NCBI RefSeq assembly: GCF_030433685.1
Contig: NZ_JAROCF010000001.1
Span: 2,666,001-2,730,000, forward strand
DNA from: Leifsonia williamsii
GTDB lineage: Bacteria; Actinomycetota; Actinomycetes; Actinomycetales; Microbacteriaceae
DNA length: 64,000 bases
Direction of reading: 5' to 3'
In this document: positions 42,803 through 54,084 of the stretch, in pieces
How positions within the stretch are numbered: position 1 is the stretch's first letter
Layout: every line of letters begins with the position of its first letter
The notes under the pieces: generated by a model
Database searches by the model: none
What the model was told of the DNA's origin: nothing
Seen by the model: the letters and a program-made list of their open reading frames with translations, nothing else
Made by a program: the position numbers and the translations under genes

Positions 42803-43668
42803 CCGCAGGAAGCACCAGCGACGTCAGCGGCACCGCCGGAACCGCCGGCACCGTGCAGGCTGCCGGCGAGCACGTGCGGAGGGTCGCCCGCGGCGCCCGC
42901 GACAGCACCATCCTGCACGTCCTCGCGCGGGTCGGCTTCGCCGCCAGCGGGTTGGTGCAGGTCCTGCTCGGCGCGCTCGCCATCCAGCTCGGCGTCAACC
43001 ACTTCGCCGACGCCGACCAGTCGGGTGCCCTGGAGCAGCTGGGCCGCCTGCCCGGAGGATTCGTCCTGCTGTGGGTCAGCGCCATCGGGCTCCTCTCGCT
43101 CGCGATCTGGCTCGTGGTCGAGGCGGCGGTGCTGCGCGCGGCGAAGACCTCAACGCTGTGGGCCCGCCGGCTGCGCAACCTCGGCAAGGCGGCCGCGTAC
43201 GCCGCCCTCGCCCTAACCGCGCTGGGCGTCGCGCAGGGCCATCCCAGCGACGCCAGCTCCTCCACGCGGTTGCTGAGCACGCAGTTGCTGGCGCTGCCGG
43301 GAGGCGCGGCGCTGCTCGTGCTCGTCGGCCTGGCCGTGATCGGGGTCGGCGGCTACCTGGTCGTCAAGGGCGTGCGCCGGCGCTTCCTGCGCGACATCGA
43401 GCTCCCCGACCTCACCGGGATGGCCACCGTGCTGACCCTGCTCGGCGTCGCCGGCTACCTCGCCAAGGGGTTCGTGCTCGGCGTCGCGGGCTCGCTGTTC
43501 ATCGTCGCCGCGGTCACCGTGCGCCCGGATGCCGCCTCGGGGCTGTACGGAGCCTTCGAGTCGCTGCTGACACTCCCCCTCGGCGTCGTCCTCCTGATCG
43601 CCACCGGCGCCGGGCTGATCGCCTCCGGCGCGTACAACGCGCTCCGCGCCTGGGTGGCGCGCTTCTGA
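42799..43668 (+). CDS. DUF1206 family membrane protein
   Basis: A 289-residue protein with six hydrophobic segments arranged as three repeated pairs, each beginning with a small-residue helix followed by GxG-type turns (LARVGFAASGLVQVLLGALA; LGKAAAYAALALTALGVAQG; LLGVAGYLAKGFVLGVAGSL). This threefold pattern is the DUF1206 fold. Function unknown. Coupled to the upstream PAP2 gene by a 4-nt overlap. Confidence 0.88.
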   Translation: MTAGSTSDVSGTAGTAGTVQAAGEHVRRVARGARDSTILHVLARVGFAASGLVQVLLGALAIQLGVNHFADADQSGALEQLGRLPGGFVLLWVSAIGLLSLAIWLVVEAAVLRAAKTSTLWARRLRNLGKAAAYAALALTALGVAQGHPSDASSSTRLLSTQLLALPGGAALLVLVGLAVIGVGGYLVVKGVRRRFLRDIELPDLTGMATVLTLLGVAGYLAKGFVLGVAGSLFIVAAVTVRPDAASGLYGAFESLLTLPLGVVLLIATGAGLIASGAYNALRAWVARF

Positions 43669-43784
43669 GCGAGCGGGCGCCGCACTCCCCCGGCACCGCG
43701 CCCGGCTGGCACCGCGCCGAACCCCGCCGGCACCGCACCGCCCCGCATCCACCGCACGGCCGACCCCCGTGGCACGATCGTGGC

Positions 43785-44501
43785 ATGACCCGTGCCTACG
43801 ACGCGATCGCCGAGGGCTATGCGGCCCTGAACGCGACCAGCCTCCTCAACGAGTACTACAACCGTCCCGCCATCGCCGAGCTCGCCGGCGAGGTCGCCGG
43901 CCGGCGCATCCTCGACGCCGGCTGCGGCTCCGGCCCGATCAGCGCCGATCTGCGCGACCGCGGGGCCGTCGTGACCGGCATCGACGCCAGCGCGGGAATG
44001 CTCGACCAGGCGCGCCTCCGGCTCGGCCCGGACGCCGACCTCCTGGTCGCCGACCTCGCCGAGCCGCTGCCGTTCGCCGACGACAGCTTCGACGACGTCA
44101 TCGCCTCCCAGGCGCTGCACTACCTCGAGGAGTGGGGGCCGACGCTCGCCGAGTTCCGGCGCGTGCTGCGGCCGGGCGGCCGGCTGATCGTGTCCGAGGA
44201 GCACCCCGCCGCGATCTTCCTGGCCGACCGGCTCGGCGGCGGTTCGGCCGAGTACTTCGGCGTCCGCGCCCGCACGGAGGAATGGAGTCTCGGCGGGCAG
44301 ACCGCGCAGCTCGTCTTCTGGGACCGCCCGCTCCACGCCATGACCGACGCGTTCGCCGCGGCCGGGTTCCGGATCACCGCGATCAGCGAGCCGGCGCCCT
44401 CCCCCGCCGCGTACGAGCGATTCCCGGAGGCGTTCGTGGACCGCCCGAGTGGTCGGTTCCTCGCCTTCCTCCTGTTCGTGCTGGAGGCCCCGGGGGCCTG
44501 A
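43785..44501 (+). CDS. class I SAM-dependent methyltransferase
   Basis: A 238-residue UbiE/Methyltransf_11-type enzyme. Motif I is ILDAGCGSGPISADL, the acidic loop is VTGIDASAGML, and the post-motifs are LPFADDSFDDVIASQAL and EFRRVLRPGGRLIVSEEH. The C-terminal region lacks an obvious substrate signature. It has no strong ribosome site; CACGAT 6 nt upstream of the ATG may be a weak leaderless box. Confidence 0.88.
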   Translation: MTRAYDAIAEGYAALNATSLLNEYYNRPAIAELAGEVAGRRILDAGCGSGPISADLRDRGAVVTGIDASAGMLDQARLRLGPDADLLVADLAEPLPFADDSFDDVIASQALHYLEEWGPTLAEFRRVLRPGGRLIVSEEHPAAIFLADRLGGGSAEYFGVRARTEEWSLGGQTAQLVFWDRPLHAMTDAFAAAGFRITAISEPAPSPAAYERFPEAFVDRPSGRFLAFLLFVLEAPGA

Positions 44502-44585
44502 TCGCAGGTGGGGGCTCCCCCGGTGTCGGTGGTGTCCGGCACAATGCTCGGCAACCACGACCGACGACCGCGAAGGAGCGCAGCC

Positions 44586-44975
44586 ATGTCGAGTCTCCCC
44601 ACCCCCGTCGATCCCCCGACGATGCAACGCAGTCCCGCCTTCGCGCAGGCGATGATCGCCCCCGCCGGGCGCACCCTGTACGTCGGCGGCCAGAACGGCA
44701 TCGACGGCGACGGCACCCTGCTCGACGGCCTGCGCGCACAGACCGAGCAGGCGCTGCGCAACGTGCTGACCGTGCTGGAGGCGGCGGGCACCGACGCCGA
44801 CCACGTCGTCAAGCTCACGATCTTCCTCGCCGCCGGTGAGGATGCGAACGACGGCTACGCCGCGGCCGCGTCCGTCTGGGGCGCGCACCGCACTGCGATC
44901 ACCGTCGTCGCCGTGACGCCGGTGCGGCCGGGCGTCCTGGTCGAGATCGACGCCGTCGCGACCATTCCGGAATGA
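44586..44975 (+). CDS. RidA family protein
   Basis: A 129-residue YjgF/YER057c/UK114-fold protein (LYVGGQNGIDGDGTLLDGLR, TEQALRNVLTVLEAAGTDAD, HVVKLTIFLA, RPGVLVEIDAVATIPE). The Arg of the canonical IDAVA catalytic patch (usually EIxAxA) is not in the standard VxR position, so imine deaminase activity is uncertain. GAAGGAG lies about 8 nt before the ATG. Confidence 0.87.
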   Translation: MSSLPTPVDPPTMQRSPAFAQAMIAPAGRTLYVGGQNGIDGDGTLLDGLRAQTEQALRNVLTVLEAAGTDADHVVKLTIFLAAGEDANDGYAAAASVWGAHRTAITVVAVTPVRPGVLVEIDAVATIPE

Positions 44976-45015
44976 CCGGAGTGACAGGAATGACCGCGTT
45001 CAGCGAGCACTCCGG
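44976..45015. terminator. possible hairpin between convergent RidA and membrane-protein genes
   Basis: CCGGAGTG (44976-44983) pairs with CACTCCGG (45008-45015) across a 24-nt loop in the 48-bp gap between convergent stops. It is weaker than the other terminators in the window. Confidence 0.35.
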
Positions 45016-45023
45016 CTGATATT

Positions 45024-45604
45024 TCAGCCGCGGGTCCCCTCTCCGCGCCGCGCGCCCCTCTTGCGGCCCAGATTGGCGTCCCCCGGCCGCTCCGACTCCC
45101 CCTGCGTGTACACGCGCGGAGACCCCAGGAACGGCAGCTGGAGCCACATCGGAACCTTCGCCGCGAAGCCGACCAGCCAGAACCCGATGCCGCAGCCGAC
45201 GATCAGCACCACGCCGGCCCAGAACGCGGCCGGCGCCCATGACCCGTAGAACCCGCGGGTCGCCTCGGCGAGCGTCGTCGCCAGCAGCAGCACCCCGAGG
45301 ATCAGCCCGAAGCCGATGAACCCGGCGCCCGGCTTGAGCGCCTCCCCGCCGAGGATCGCCGCCACCATCAGCGGGAGCACGAACCCGGCGACCACGACGG
45401 CGATGGCGGCGTTCGCCAGGGTCTCCCCCGCCTCCCCCGACACCTCGTCGCTGAGGAAGCCCATGACGAACCCCGCGACGACGATCACTCCCATCGCGAC
45501 CAGCAGGATGGCCGTCCAGCGCTTGATGAACCGGTCGCTGAACCGGTAGCGGCCCTCCGGCCGGTCTCCCGGCCGTGCGACGCTGCCGGTGGGTCGGCTC
45601 TGCT

Positions 45605-45608
<4 letters not shown>
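45024..45608 (-). CDS. hypothetical membrane protein coupled to the UvrA-like gene
   Basis: A 194-residue protein with four to five hydrophobic helices (AILLVAMGVIVVAGFVMGFL; AAIAVVVAGFVLPLMVAAIL; GFGLILGVLLLATTLAE; AAFWAGVVLIVGCGIGFWLV) and a basic, Gly/Arg-rich cytoplasmic tail. I recognise no family. GTG 45608 overlaps the upstream stop (GTGA) and GGGAG lies 8 nt upstream, so it is co-translated with the UvrA-like ATPase. Confidence 0.72.
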
Positions 45609-48016
<2,408 letters not shown>

Positions 48017-48178
48017 CGGCTCCCCCTCGTGGTCGTCGCAGCCTCCACCGTAGTTCACACCGCCGACGGCCGGGGCGCGCCACCGCGCCGCGATTGCCCC
48101 CTGACAGGCGGCGCCCGCGCGCACTAGCCTCGGCCCTGAGGGGCCGCATGCGGCGGCCCGCCACGAAAGGGGTGTGCG

Positions 48179-48808
48179 ATGACCTTCACCGATCCCGCCG
48201 ACGCCGTCCTCCACGACCTGCAGCTCGACGCCAGGAGCATGACGCGGTCCGCCATCAACGGCATCCGCGCCGCGCTCGGCATCAGCGGCGGAGTCGCGGT
48301 CGTGCTCGGCGTCGTGCTGCTGTTCTGGCCGGAGAAGACGCTCGCCGTGCTCGCGATCTTCCTCGGCATCTACTTCCTCGTCGCGGGCATCATGCGCATC
48401 GGCATCGGGGTCTTCAGCCGCGGCATCGGCGGGGGCATCCGGACGCTCAACATCATCCTCGGCGTGCTGCTCGTGATCGCCGGCATCGTCGCGCTCAAGA
48501 ACGTGACGGCGGCTGCGACCACGCTGGTGATCCTCGCGGTCGCCTTCATCGGCATCGGCTGGATCATCGAAGGCGTCATGGCGCTGGTGGAGTCGGGGCG
48601 CGCCGCGTCCTCGGGCTGGGCGATCGCCTACGGCATCATCAGCATCCTCGCCGGACTGGTCGTGCTCGTCCTGCCCGTGTCCTCGGCGGCATTCCTCCTG
48701 CTGTTCGCCGCGATCGCGCTGATCGTGCTCGGGATCATCGGGATCGTCCGCGCCTTCACCTTCGGTCGCGACGCCCTGCGCGCCACCTCCCCCGCCCCGG
48801 CGACCTGA
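48179..48808 (+). CDS. HdeD/DUF308-family membrane protein
   Basis: A 209-residue protein with six hydrophobic helices after a short polar N-terminus (IRAALGISGGVAVVLGVVLL; LAVLAIFLGIYFLVAGIMRI; LNIILGVLLVIAGIVALKNV; LVILAVAFIGIGWIIEGVMA). This matches HdeD, an acid-resistance membrane protein in enterobacteria; the actinobacterial role is unknown. GAAAGG lies about 8 nt before the ATG and TAGCCT near 48124 may be the -10. Confidence 0.85.
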   Translation: MTFTDPADAVLHDLQLDARSMTRSAINGIRAALGISGGVAVVLGVVLLFWPEKTLAVLAIFLGIYFLVAGIMRIGIGVFSRGIGGGIRTLNIILGVLLVIAGIVALKNVTAAATTLVILAVAFIGIGWIIEGVMALVESGRAASSGWAIAYGIISILAGLVVLVLPVSSAAFLLLFAAIALIVLGIIGIVRAFTFGRDALRATSPAPAT

Positions 48809-48820
48809 GCAGCCGCCGAC

Positions 48821-48870
48821 TACGCGCAGAATGCCCCGTGGGTTCGATCCCGCGGGGCATTCTTCGCGTA
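48821..48870. terminator. bidirectional terminator between HdeD-like and S9 peptidase genes
   Basis: Inner stem 48828-48842 with 48849-48863 (15 bp, one G-U), loop TTCGAT, and an outer TACGCG/CGCGTA extension with one mismatch. It gives a long, stable hairpin ending ATTCT rightwards, exactly between convergent stops. Confidence 0.8.
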
Positions 48871-48882
48871 CTCGATGGTTCG

Positions 48883-50880
48883 CTACGCGCGGTTGACGGG
48901 GCTCGGGAGGTGGTGCGCCCACCAGTCGAGGATCACGTCGAAACGCTGCCGGCGGTGGCGCGGACGGCCCGACCGGCTCAACTCGTGGTCCTCGCCCGGG
49001 AAGACGACGAGCTCCGCCTCCACGCCGTTGCGCTTGAGGGCCGCGTAGTACCGCTCCGCCTGGCTGAGCGGGCAACGGAGGTCCGCGGCCGAGTGCAGCA
49101 CCAGCGTCGGAGTGGAGACCTGCCCGACCACGGCCTGCGGGCTCTGCGACCGCATCAGCTCGGGGTCGGTTCCGACGTACTCGTCGCCGAAGAAGCTGCC
49201 GATGTCGCTCGTCCCGACGAAGGCCTCCGGGTCGAGGAAGCCGCGCTCCACGATCGCCGCGGCGAACCGGTGGTCGTGCGCGATGGTCCACGCGGTCAGG
49301 TAGCCGCCGTACGACCCGCCCATGATGCCCACCCGCTCGCCATCGAGGCCGGGGACCCCGGCGATCGCCCCGTCGAGGTAGTCGAGCACGTCGTCGAGGT
49401 CGACCGTGCCCATCCGCTGCCGGATGACGCGCCCGTGCTCCTGGCCGTAGCCGGCTGCACCGCGCGGATTGCACATGACGACCGCATAGCCCGCCGCCGC
49501 GTACACCTGCGCCTCGTCGAACAGCGCCGCGGTGTACGACGCGTACGGCCCGCCGTGGATGTTGAGCAGGACCGGGTGCGGCCCCTCCCCCTCCGGCACG
49601 ACGACCCAGCCGTGGATCGGGTAGCCGTCGCGGCCCGTCACGGTGAGCTCGCGCTGCGCGAGGATACCCGCCTCCCGCAGCTCCCGTGAGAAGTCCGTGA
49701 GGGTGCGGAGGCCGTCACCGGTCACGAGCGCGACGTCGCCGGCCGTCCGCGCGTCCGAGACGCTCGCGACGACGATCTCGCCGGCGACCCCGACACCCGT
49801 GACCACGGTGCGCTCGTCCGTCAGCACGCGGGACTCCCCGGCCGCGTCGACCTCGGTCAGCACGAGCGCGCCGCGCCGCCGGTCGCGGACGAGCACGGCG
49901 TCGTCGCGGGAGGCGACGATGTCGGACTCCGTCAGGTCGACGGTCTCCGGGTCGGTCAGCCGGCGCGGGGCGGCCCCGCCGGGCTCGATCGCATACAGGG
50001 CGGCGTTGCGGGCCACGAAGTCGCGCCCGGTCTCCCCCAGCTCCTGCGCCGCGTAGTACAGCACCCCGTTCAGTCCGTAGGCGACGGCCGAGGCGGAGAC
50101 GGCGCCGTGCTCGCCGGTGACGTTCCGCGGCTCGGCGGAGCCGTCCACCGGCAGCAGGTACACGTCGGCGCGGAGGTCGTCGTCGCGCGTCTCGTGCCGC
50201 GCCGACACGAAGGCCAGCGTGCGACCGTCGGGCGAGAACGCGATGGTGCCGTCCTCCCCATCGCCGGTCGTCAGCTGCGCCGCCTCCGGCACGGTGGGCT
50301 CGGGAGCGGTCGAGCCGTCCGCCTCGGCCACCGGCTTCACCGGCGGCTCGCCCCACACGTCCGGCACGGCCACCACGAAGACGTGCGCCCGGCGGTCGTT
50401 CGTGTAGCCGACGCCGTTGGCCTGGTACTTGAGCGTGCGGATGCGCCGGGCGGGCTCGCTGTTCGCGTCGATGCCCTCGACGGTGCCGTAGCGCCCCTGC
50501 TCCGGCACGCGGCTGACGAAGGCCAGCGAGCGCCCGTCGGGCGCCCACGCGAACTCGGTCACGCCCAGCTTTCGGTCGGTCACGGCGACGGGCTCGCCGC
50601 CGGCGGCGTCCATCACGACGAGCTGCGGAGCAGCCGAGGGGGCCGCCCGCAGGAACGCGAGCAGCCGCCCGTCCGGCGAGAACTGCGCCGCCGTGTCGCG
50701 GAAGCCGCGGGTCAGCCGGCGCGGGGCCGCGTGCCCGGTGAGCGGGACGGTCCACAGCTGCCCGACGGTCGCGTCCGCCTCCAGCGAGGGGTGCGTGACC
50801 GAGACGACCGCGCGCTGACCGCCCGGGTGGACCGTCGGGGCGGAGACGCCGGTCAGCAGTCCGAGGTCGGCCGCCCTCAT
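48883..50880 (-). CDS. S9 family serine peptidase (acylaminoacyl peptidase-like)
   Basis: A 665-residue prolyl-oligopeptidase-family enzyme. The N-terminal ~400 residues form a beta-propeller/TolB-like domain with repeats such as AAQFSPDGRLLAFLR, FAWAPDGRSLAFVSR and IAFSPDGRTLAFVSA. The C-terminal alpha/beta-hydrolase has NIHGGPYASYTAALFDEAQV, the nucleophile Ser in IMGGSYGGYLTAW and the His in FPGEDHELSRSGRPRHRRQR; the Asp is in HSAADLRCP. It should cleave short or N-blocked peptides in the cytoplasm. Its ATG overlaps the SDR stop (ATGA), so both are co-translated. Confidence 0.92.
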   Translation of the reverse strand: MRAADLGLLTGVSAPTVHPGGQRAVVSVTHPSLEADATVGQLWTVPLTGHAAPRRLTRGFRDTAAQFSPDGRLLAFLRAAPSAAPQLVVMDAAGGEPVAVTDRKLGVTEFAWAPDGRSLAFVSRVPEQGRYGTVEGIDANSEPARRIRTLKYQANGVGYTNDRRAHVFVVAVPDVWGEPPVKPVAEADGSTAPEPTVPEAAQLTTGDGEDGTIAFSPDGRTLAFVSARHETRDDDLRADVYLLPVDGSAEPRNVTGEHGAVSASAVAYGLNGVLYYAAQELGETGRDFVARNAALYAIEPGGAAPRRLTDPETVDLTESDIVASRDDAVLVRDRRRGALVLTEVDAAGESRVLTDERTVVTGVGVAGEIVVASVSDARTAGDVALVTGDGLRTLTDFSRELREAGILAQRELTVTGRDGYPIHGWVVVPEGEGPHPVLLNIHGGPYASYTAALFDEAQVYAAAGYAVVMCNPRGAAGYGQEHGRVIRQRMGTVDLDDVLDYLDGAIAGVPGLDGERVGIMGGSYGGYLTAWTIAHDHRFAAAIVERGFLDPEAFVGTSDIGSFFGDEYVGTDPELMRSQSPQAVVGQVSTPTLVLHSAADLRCPLSQAERYYAALKRNGVEAELVVFPGEDHELSRSGRPRHRRQRFDVILDWWAHHLPSPVNRA

Positions 50881-51647
50881 TCGGCGACCGGCGTGAAGCT
50901 CGACACGTCGCCGACGAGGCGGGTGTGGTCGGCCGGGATGGGGTCGACCGCCGCCGCGGCGATCTCGGCGGCGAACTCGCCGACGTTGTAGAGCTTGCCC
51001 GCCGCCTCCTTGCGGGCGTCGATCGCGCCCGGGTTCAGCCGGTTGAGCAGCGTCGCGGTGATGGTGCCCTCGATCATGTCGCCGGAGACGACGACGAACT
51101 CGACGCCCTTCTCCTCCAGCGTCGGGAGGAGCGCGCGGAGGGCGTCCTCGCCCGCGCGCTTGCTCAGCGCCACGGCCTCGTACTCGGGCATCGTCGGCGT
51201 CGTGCGGATGAAGTGCGCCTGGTGGCTGGTCACGAACACCACTCGCGAGCCCGCGGCGAGCAGCGGCAGTGCCGCGGTCAGCGTGTTCACCTGTGCGTCG
51301 CGGTTGAGCTGCATGGCGTAGTCCTCCGCCATGCCGGACTCCATGCCGCCGGAGGCATTGAGGACGAGGAGGTCGAGGCCGCCCCACTCGCGCTGCACGG
51401 TGTCGAACATCGCGGCGACAGAGGCCGGGTCGGTGAGGTCGGCGCCGACGACGAGCGCCGTGCCGCCCTGCTCGCGGATGGCGTCGGCCAGCTTGACCGC
51501 GCGCGCCTCCTTGTTGCGGTAGTTGATGACGACGCTCGCGCCGGCCTCGGCGAGGTACTGCGCGGTGTCGGCGCCGATCCCGCGCGACGATCCGGTGACG
51601 AGCGCGCGTTTTCCGTCGAGGGACCCGGAGGCGAGGGGGTTGGTCAC
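50877..51647 (-). CDS. SDR family oxidoreductase with altered catalytic spacing
   Basis: A 256-residue Rossmann protein. The NAD(P)-binding GSSRGIG is at about residues 19-25, VINYRNK suggests NADP preference, and NASGG corresponds to NNAG. The catalytic pair is unusual: the Tyr of PEYEAVALSKRAGEDAL is separated from Lys by six residues instead of three (Y-x6-K). GTG 51647 has AAGGAG 7 nt upstream; TAGTCT (51688-51683) may be the -10. It forms an operon with the S9 peptidase. Substrate unknown. Confidence 0.87.
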   Translation of the reverse strand: MTNPLASGSLDGKRALVTGSSRGIGADTAQYLAEAGASVVINYRNKEARAVKLADAIREQGGTALVVGADLTDPASVAAMFDTVQREWGGLDLLVLNASGGMESGMAEDYAMQLNRDAQVNTLTAALPLLAAGSRVVFVTSHQAHFIRTTPTMPEYEAVALSKRAGEDALRALLPTLEEKGVEFVVVSGDMIEGTITATLLNRLNPGAIDARKEAAGKLYNVGEFAAEIAAAAVDPIPADHTRLVGDVSSFTPVAE

Positions 51648-51760
51648 GTAAGACTCCTTGAGACGTTGGGGACTGCTCCCTGAGACTACCAAGTGGGTTC
51701 CGTCTCCCGGCTGGCCCACCTGCTACGGTCGAGGCAGCAGCGCAGTGAAGGGAGCCCGTC

Positions 51761-52261
51761 ATGGACATCCAATCCTTCGCGTGGATCGGGTGGCTCGTCC
51801 TGATCCTGATCTTCGTCGTCATCGAGATGCTGACGCTCGACCTGGTCTTCCTCATGATCGCGGTCGGCAGCGTGGGCGGCCTGGTCTCCGGCGCGTTCGG
51901 CGCGCCGTGGTGGCTGCAGCTGCTCATCGCGGCGGCGCTCTCGATCGTGCTGGTCTTCTTCATCCGGCCGCCGCTGCTGCGCGTGCTGCGGCGCGGCGGC
52001 GATCCGGCCAAGAGCAACGTCGCCGCGCTGATCGGCATGGGCGGGATCGTCGTCTCGACCGTCTCGCGCACCACCGGCCAGGTGAAGCTCGCCATCGGCG
52101 AGACCTGGACGTCGCGGCTCGCGCAGCCGCACACCGGGCCGGACGAACTGGTCCCCGGCGAGCACGTCGTCGTCGTGTCCATCGAAGGGGCGACGGCCGT
52201 CGTCGCGCCCTCCCCCGTGTCGTCGGGCGCCGACGGCATCACCGAAAGGAGCGCGTCGTGA
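51761..52261 (+). CDS. NfeD-like membrane protein
   Basis: A 166-residue protein with three N-terminal helices (GWLVLILIFVVIEMLTLDLV; FLMIAVGSVGGLVSGAF; LLIAAALSIVLVFFI) and a C-terminal OB-fold (GMGGIVVSTVSRTTGQVKLA, IGETWTSR, GEHVVVVSIEGATAVV). NfeD proteins partner with SPFH/stomatin proteins, and the SPFH gene here begins in its stop (GTGA). They are thought to organise membrane microdomains or quality control. GAAGGGAG precedes the ATG. Confidence 0.9.
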   Translation: MDIQSFAWIGWLVLILIFVVIEMLTLDLVFLMIAVGSVGGLVSGAFGAPWWLQLLIAAALSIVLVFFIRPPLLRVLRRGGDPAKSNVAALIGMGGIVVSTVSRTTGQVKLAIGETWTSRLAQPHTGPDELVPGEHVVVVSIEGATAVVAPSPVSSGADGITERSAS

Positions 52262-53211
52262 GCGACGCCGGTCAGCTGACCACGATCATCGTCGTCTCGG
52301 TGATCGTGCTGGTCATCGTGATCTTCGTGCTGGTCACCCTGTTCAAGGCGATCCGCATCATCCCGCAGGCGCGGGCGGGGGTCGTGGAGCGGCTCGGCCG
52401 GTACCACAAGACGCTCAACCCGGGCCTCAACGTCGTCGTGCCCTTCATCGACAAGGTGCGCCCGCTGATCGACATGCGCGAGCAGGTGGTGTCGTTCCCG
52501 CCCCAGCCCGTGATCACCGAGGACAACCTCGTCGTCTCGATCGACACAGTCGTCTACTTCCAGGTGACCGACGCCCGGGCCGCCACGTACGAGATCGCCA
52601 ACTACCTCGGCGCGGTCGAGCAGCTCACCACGACCACCCTCCGCAACGTCGTCGGCGGCCTCAACCTGGAGGAGGCGCTGACCAGCCGCGACAACATCAA
52701 CGGCCAGCTCCGCATCGTCCTCGACGAGGCGACCGGCAAGTGGGGCATCCGCGTCTCCCGGGTCGAGCTCAAGGCGATCGACCCGCCCGCGTCCATCCAG
52801 GACTCGATGGAGAAGCAGATGCGCGCCGAGCGGGACCGCCGCGCGCTCATCCTCACCGCCGAGGGCACCAAGCAGTCCGAGATCCTCAACGCGGAGGGCC
52901 TGCGTCAGGCCGCCATCCTCCGCGCGGAGGGCGACGCCAAGGCCGCGGTGCTCCGCGCCGAGGGCGAGGCGCAGGCGATCACCACGGTGTTCGGCGCCAT
53001 CCACGAGGGCAACCCCGACAACCTCCTGCTCGCCTACCAGTATCTGCAGACCCTGCCCAAGCTGGCGGAGGGCGCGTCGAACAAGCTCTGGATCATCCCG
53101 AGCGAGCTGACCGAGGCGCTCAAGGGCATCGGCCAGGCGTTCGGCGAGCGTGGCGCACGTCCGGAGGGCGACCCCGCCGCAGCAGCGCCCGGGCAGGCAC
53201 CGCAGGCATGA
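52258..53211 (+). CDS. SPFH/stomatin-like protein
   Basis: A 317-residue membrane-anchored protein. One N-terminal helix (IIVVSVIVLVIVIFVLVTLF) is followed by the SPFH domain (VVERLGRYHKTLNPGLNVVV; VITEDNLVVSIDTVVYFQVT; VSRVELKAIDPPASIQDSM) and an alanine/glutamate-rich coiled coil with repeated LRAEGDAKAAVLRAEGEAQA. This is the slipin/QmcA type that oligomerises at the membrane. It is translationally coupled to NfeD upstream and GDPD downstream. Confidence 0.93.
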   Translation: MSDAGQLTTIIVVSVIVLVIVIFVLVTLFKAIRIIPQARAGVVERLGRYHKTLNPGLNVVVPFIDKVRPLIDMREQVVSFPPQPVITEDNLVVSIDTVVYFQVTDARAATYEIANYLGAVEQLTTTTLRNVVGGLNLEEALTSRDNINGQLRIVLDEATGKWGIRVSRVELKAIDPPASIQDSMEKQMRAERDRRALILTAEGTKQSEILNAEGLRQAAILRAEGDAKAAVLRAEGEAQAITTVFGAIHEGNPDNLLLAYQYLQTLPKLAEGASNKLWIIPSELTEALKGIGQAFGERGARPEGDPAAAAPGQAPQA

Positions 53212-53963
53212 CCTTCCTCGACGGCCCGCGGCCGCGCGTCATCGCGCACCGCGGGCTCGCCCTCGACGCGCCCGAGAACACGCTGCTGGCGTTCCTCAAG
53301 GCGCTCGCGGCGGGCGCCACCCACCTCGAGACCGACGTCCACGCCTCCGCGGACGGCGTCGCGGTGATCAGCCACGACCCCGATCTCCGCCGGGTCGCCG
53401 GCCGTGAGGCCGGCGTCGGCCACCTCACCATGAGCGAGCTGCGCCGGATCGACCTCGGGCACGGGCAGGGCTTCTGCTCCCTCGCGGAGGCGCTCGAGGC
53501 CTTCCCGCAGGCGCGCTTCAACATCGACGTGAAGGACGAGCGCGCCGCGGCCCCGACCGCCGCCGCGATCCGCGACGCCCGCGCGACCGACCGGGTGCTG
53601 ATCACGAGCTTCGCGAAGTCCCGGCGTGAGGCGGTCGAGCGGGAGCTGCCCGGCGTGGCCACCTCCCCCTCTGTCGCCGAGGTCGCGCCGGCCCTCGCCG
53701 CGGCGAAGGCCGGTCTCGGCTCGGCGGTGCGCCGGACGCTGCGCGGCTTCGACGCCGTGCAGATCCCCGAGCGGCGCGGTCCGGTGCAGCTCGTCACCCC
53801 GCGCACGGTGGCCGCGATCCAGGCCGCCGGCGTGGAGGTGCACGTCTGGACGGTGAACGACGCCGCCGACATGATCCGACTCCTCGACCTCGGCGTCGAC
53901 GGCCTGGTCAGCGACCGCTGCGACCTGCTCAAGGCGCTGGTCGACTCCCGCACCCTCGGCTGA
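53208..53963 (+). CDS. glycerophosphodiester phosphodiesterase family protein
   Basis: A 251-residue TIM-barrel enzyme with the GDPD catalytic set: HRG in VIAHRGLALDAPENT, Glu/Asp in HLETDVHASADG, His in VISHDPDLRR and Lys in FNIDVKDE. It releases glycerol-3-phosphate from glycerophosphodiesters, recycling phospholipid head groups. There is no signal peptide, so it is cytoplasmic. Its ATG overlaps the SPFH stop (ATGA), linking lipid turnover with the SPFH/NfeD pair. Confidence 0.92.
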   Translation: MTFLDGPRPRVIAHRGLALDAPENTLLAFLKALAAGATHLETDVHASADGVAVISHDPDLRRVAGREAGVGHLTMSELRRIDLGHGQGFCSLAEALEAFPQARFNIDVKDERAAAPTAAAIRDARATDRVLITSFAKSRREAVERELPGVATSPSVAEVAPALAAAKAGLGSAVRRTLRGFDAVQIPERRGPVQLVTPRTVAAIQAAGVEVHVWTVNDAADMIRLLDLGVDGLVSDRCDLLKALVDSRTLG

Positions 53964-54057
53964 GCGGCCAGGAGCCGCCAGGAGCCGCCACGCGCCGCGC
54001 GCGCCCCCTGTGAGGGCACCGTGCGTTCTGTGAGAGGGCTGGGAGAACCCCGCCCCG

Positions 54058-54084
54058 GGAAAGAGAATCCCCAGCTTGACGGTT
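54058..54084 (+). promoter_or_regulatory. candidate SigR/SigH-type promoter of rbpA
   Basis: GGAAA (54058-54062), a 19-nt spacer and GTT (54082-54084) match the disulfide-stress sigma consensus GGAAT-N18-20-GTT used by Streptomyces SigR and mycobacterial SigH. rbpA is a SigR target in Streptomyces coelicolor. An alternative housekeeping -10, TATAAC at 54085-54090, overlaps the site, so both could operate. Confidence 0.5.
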
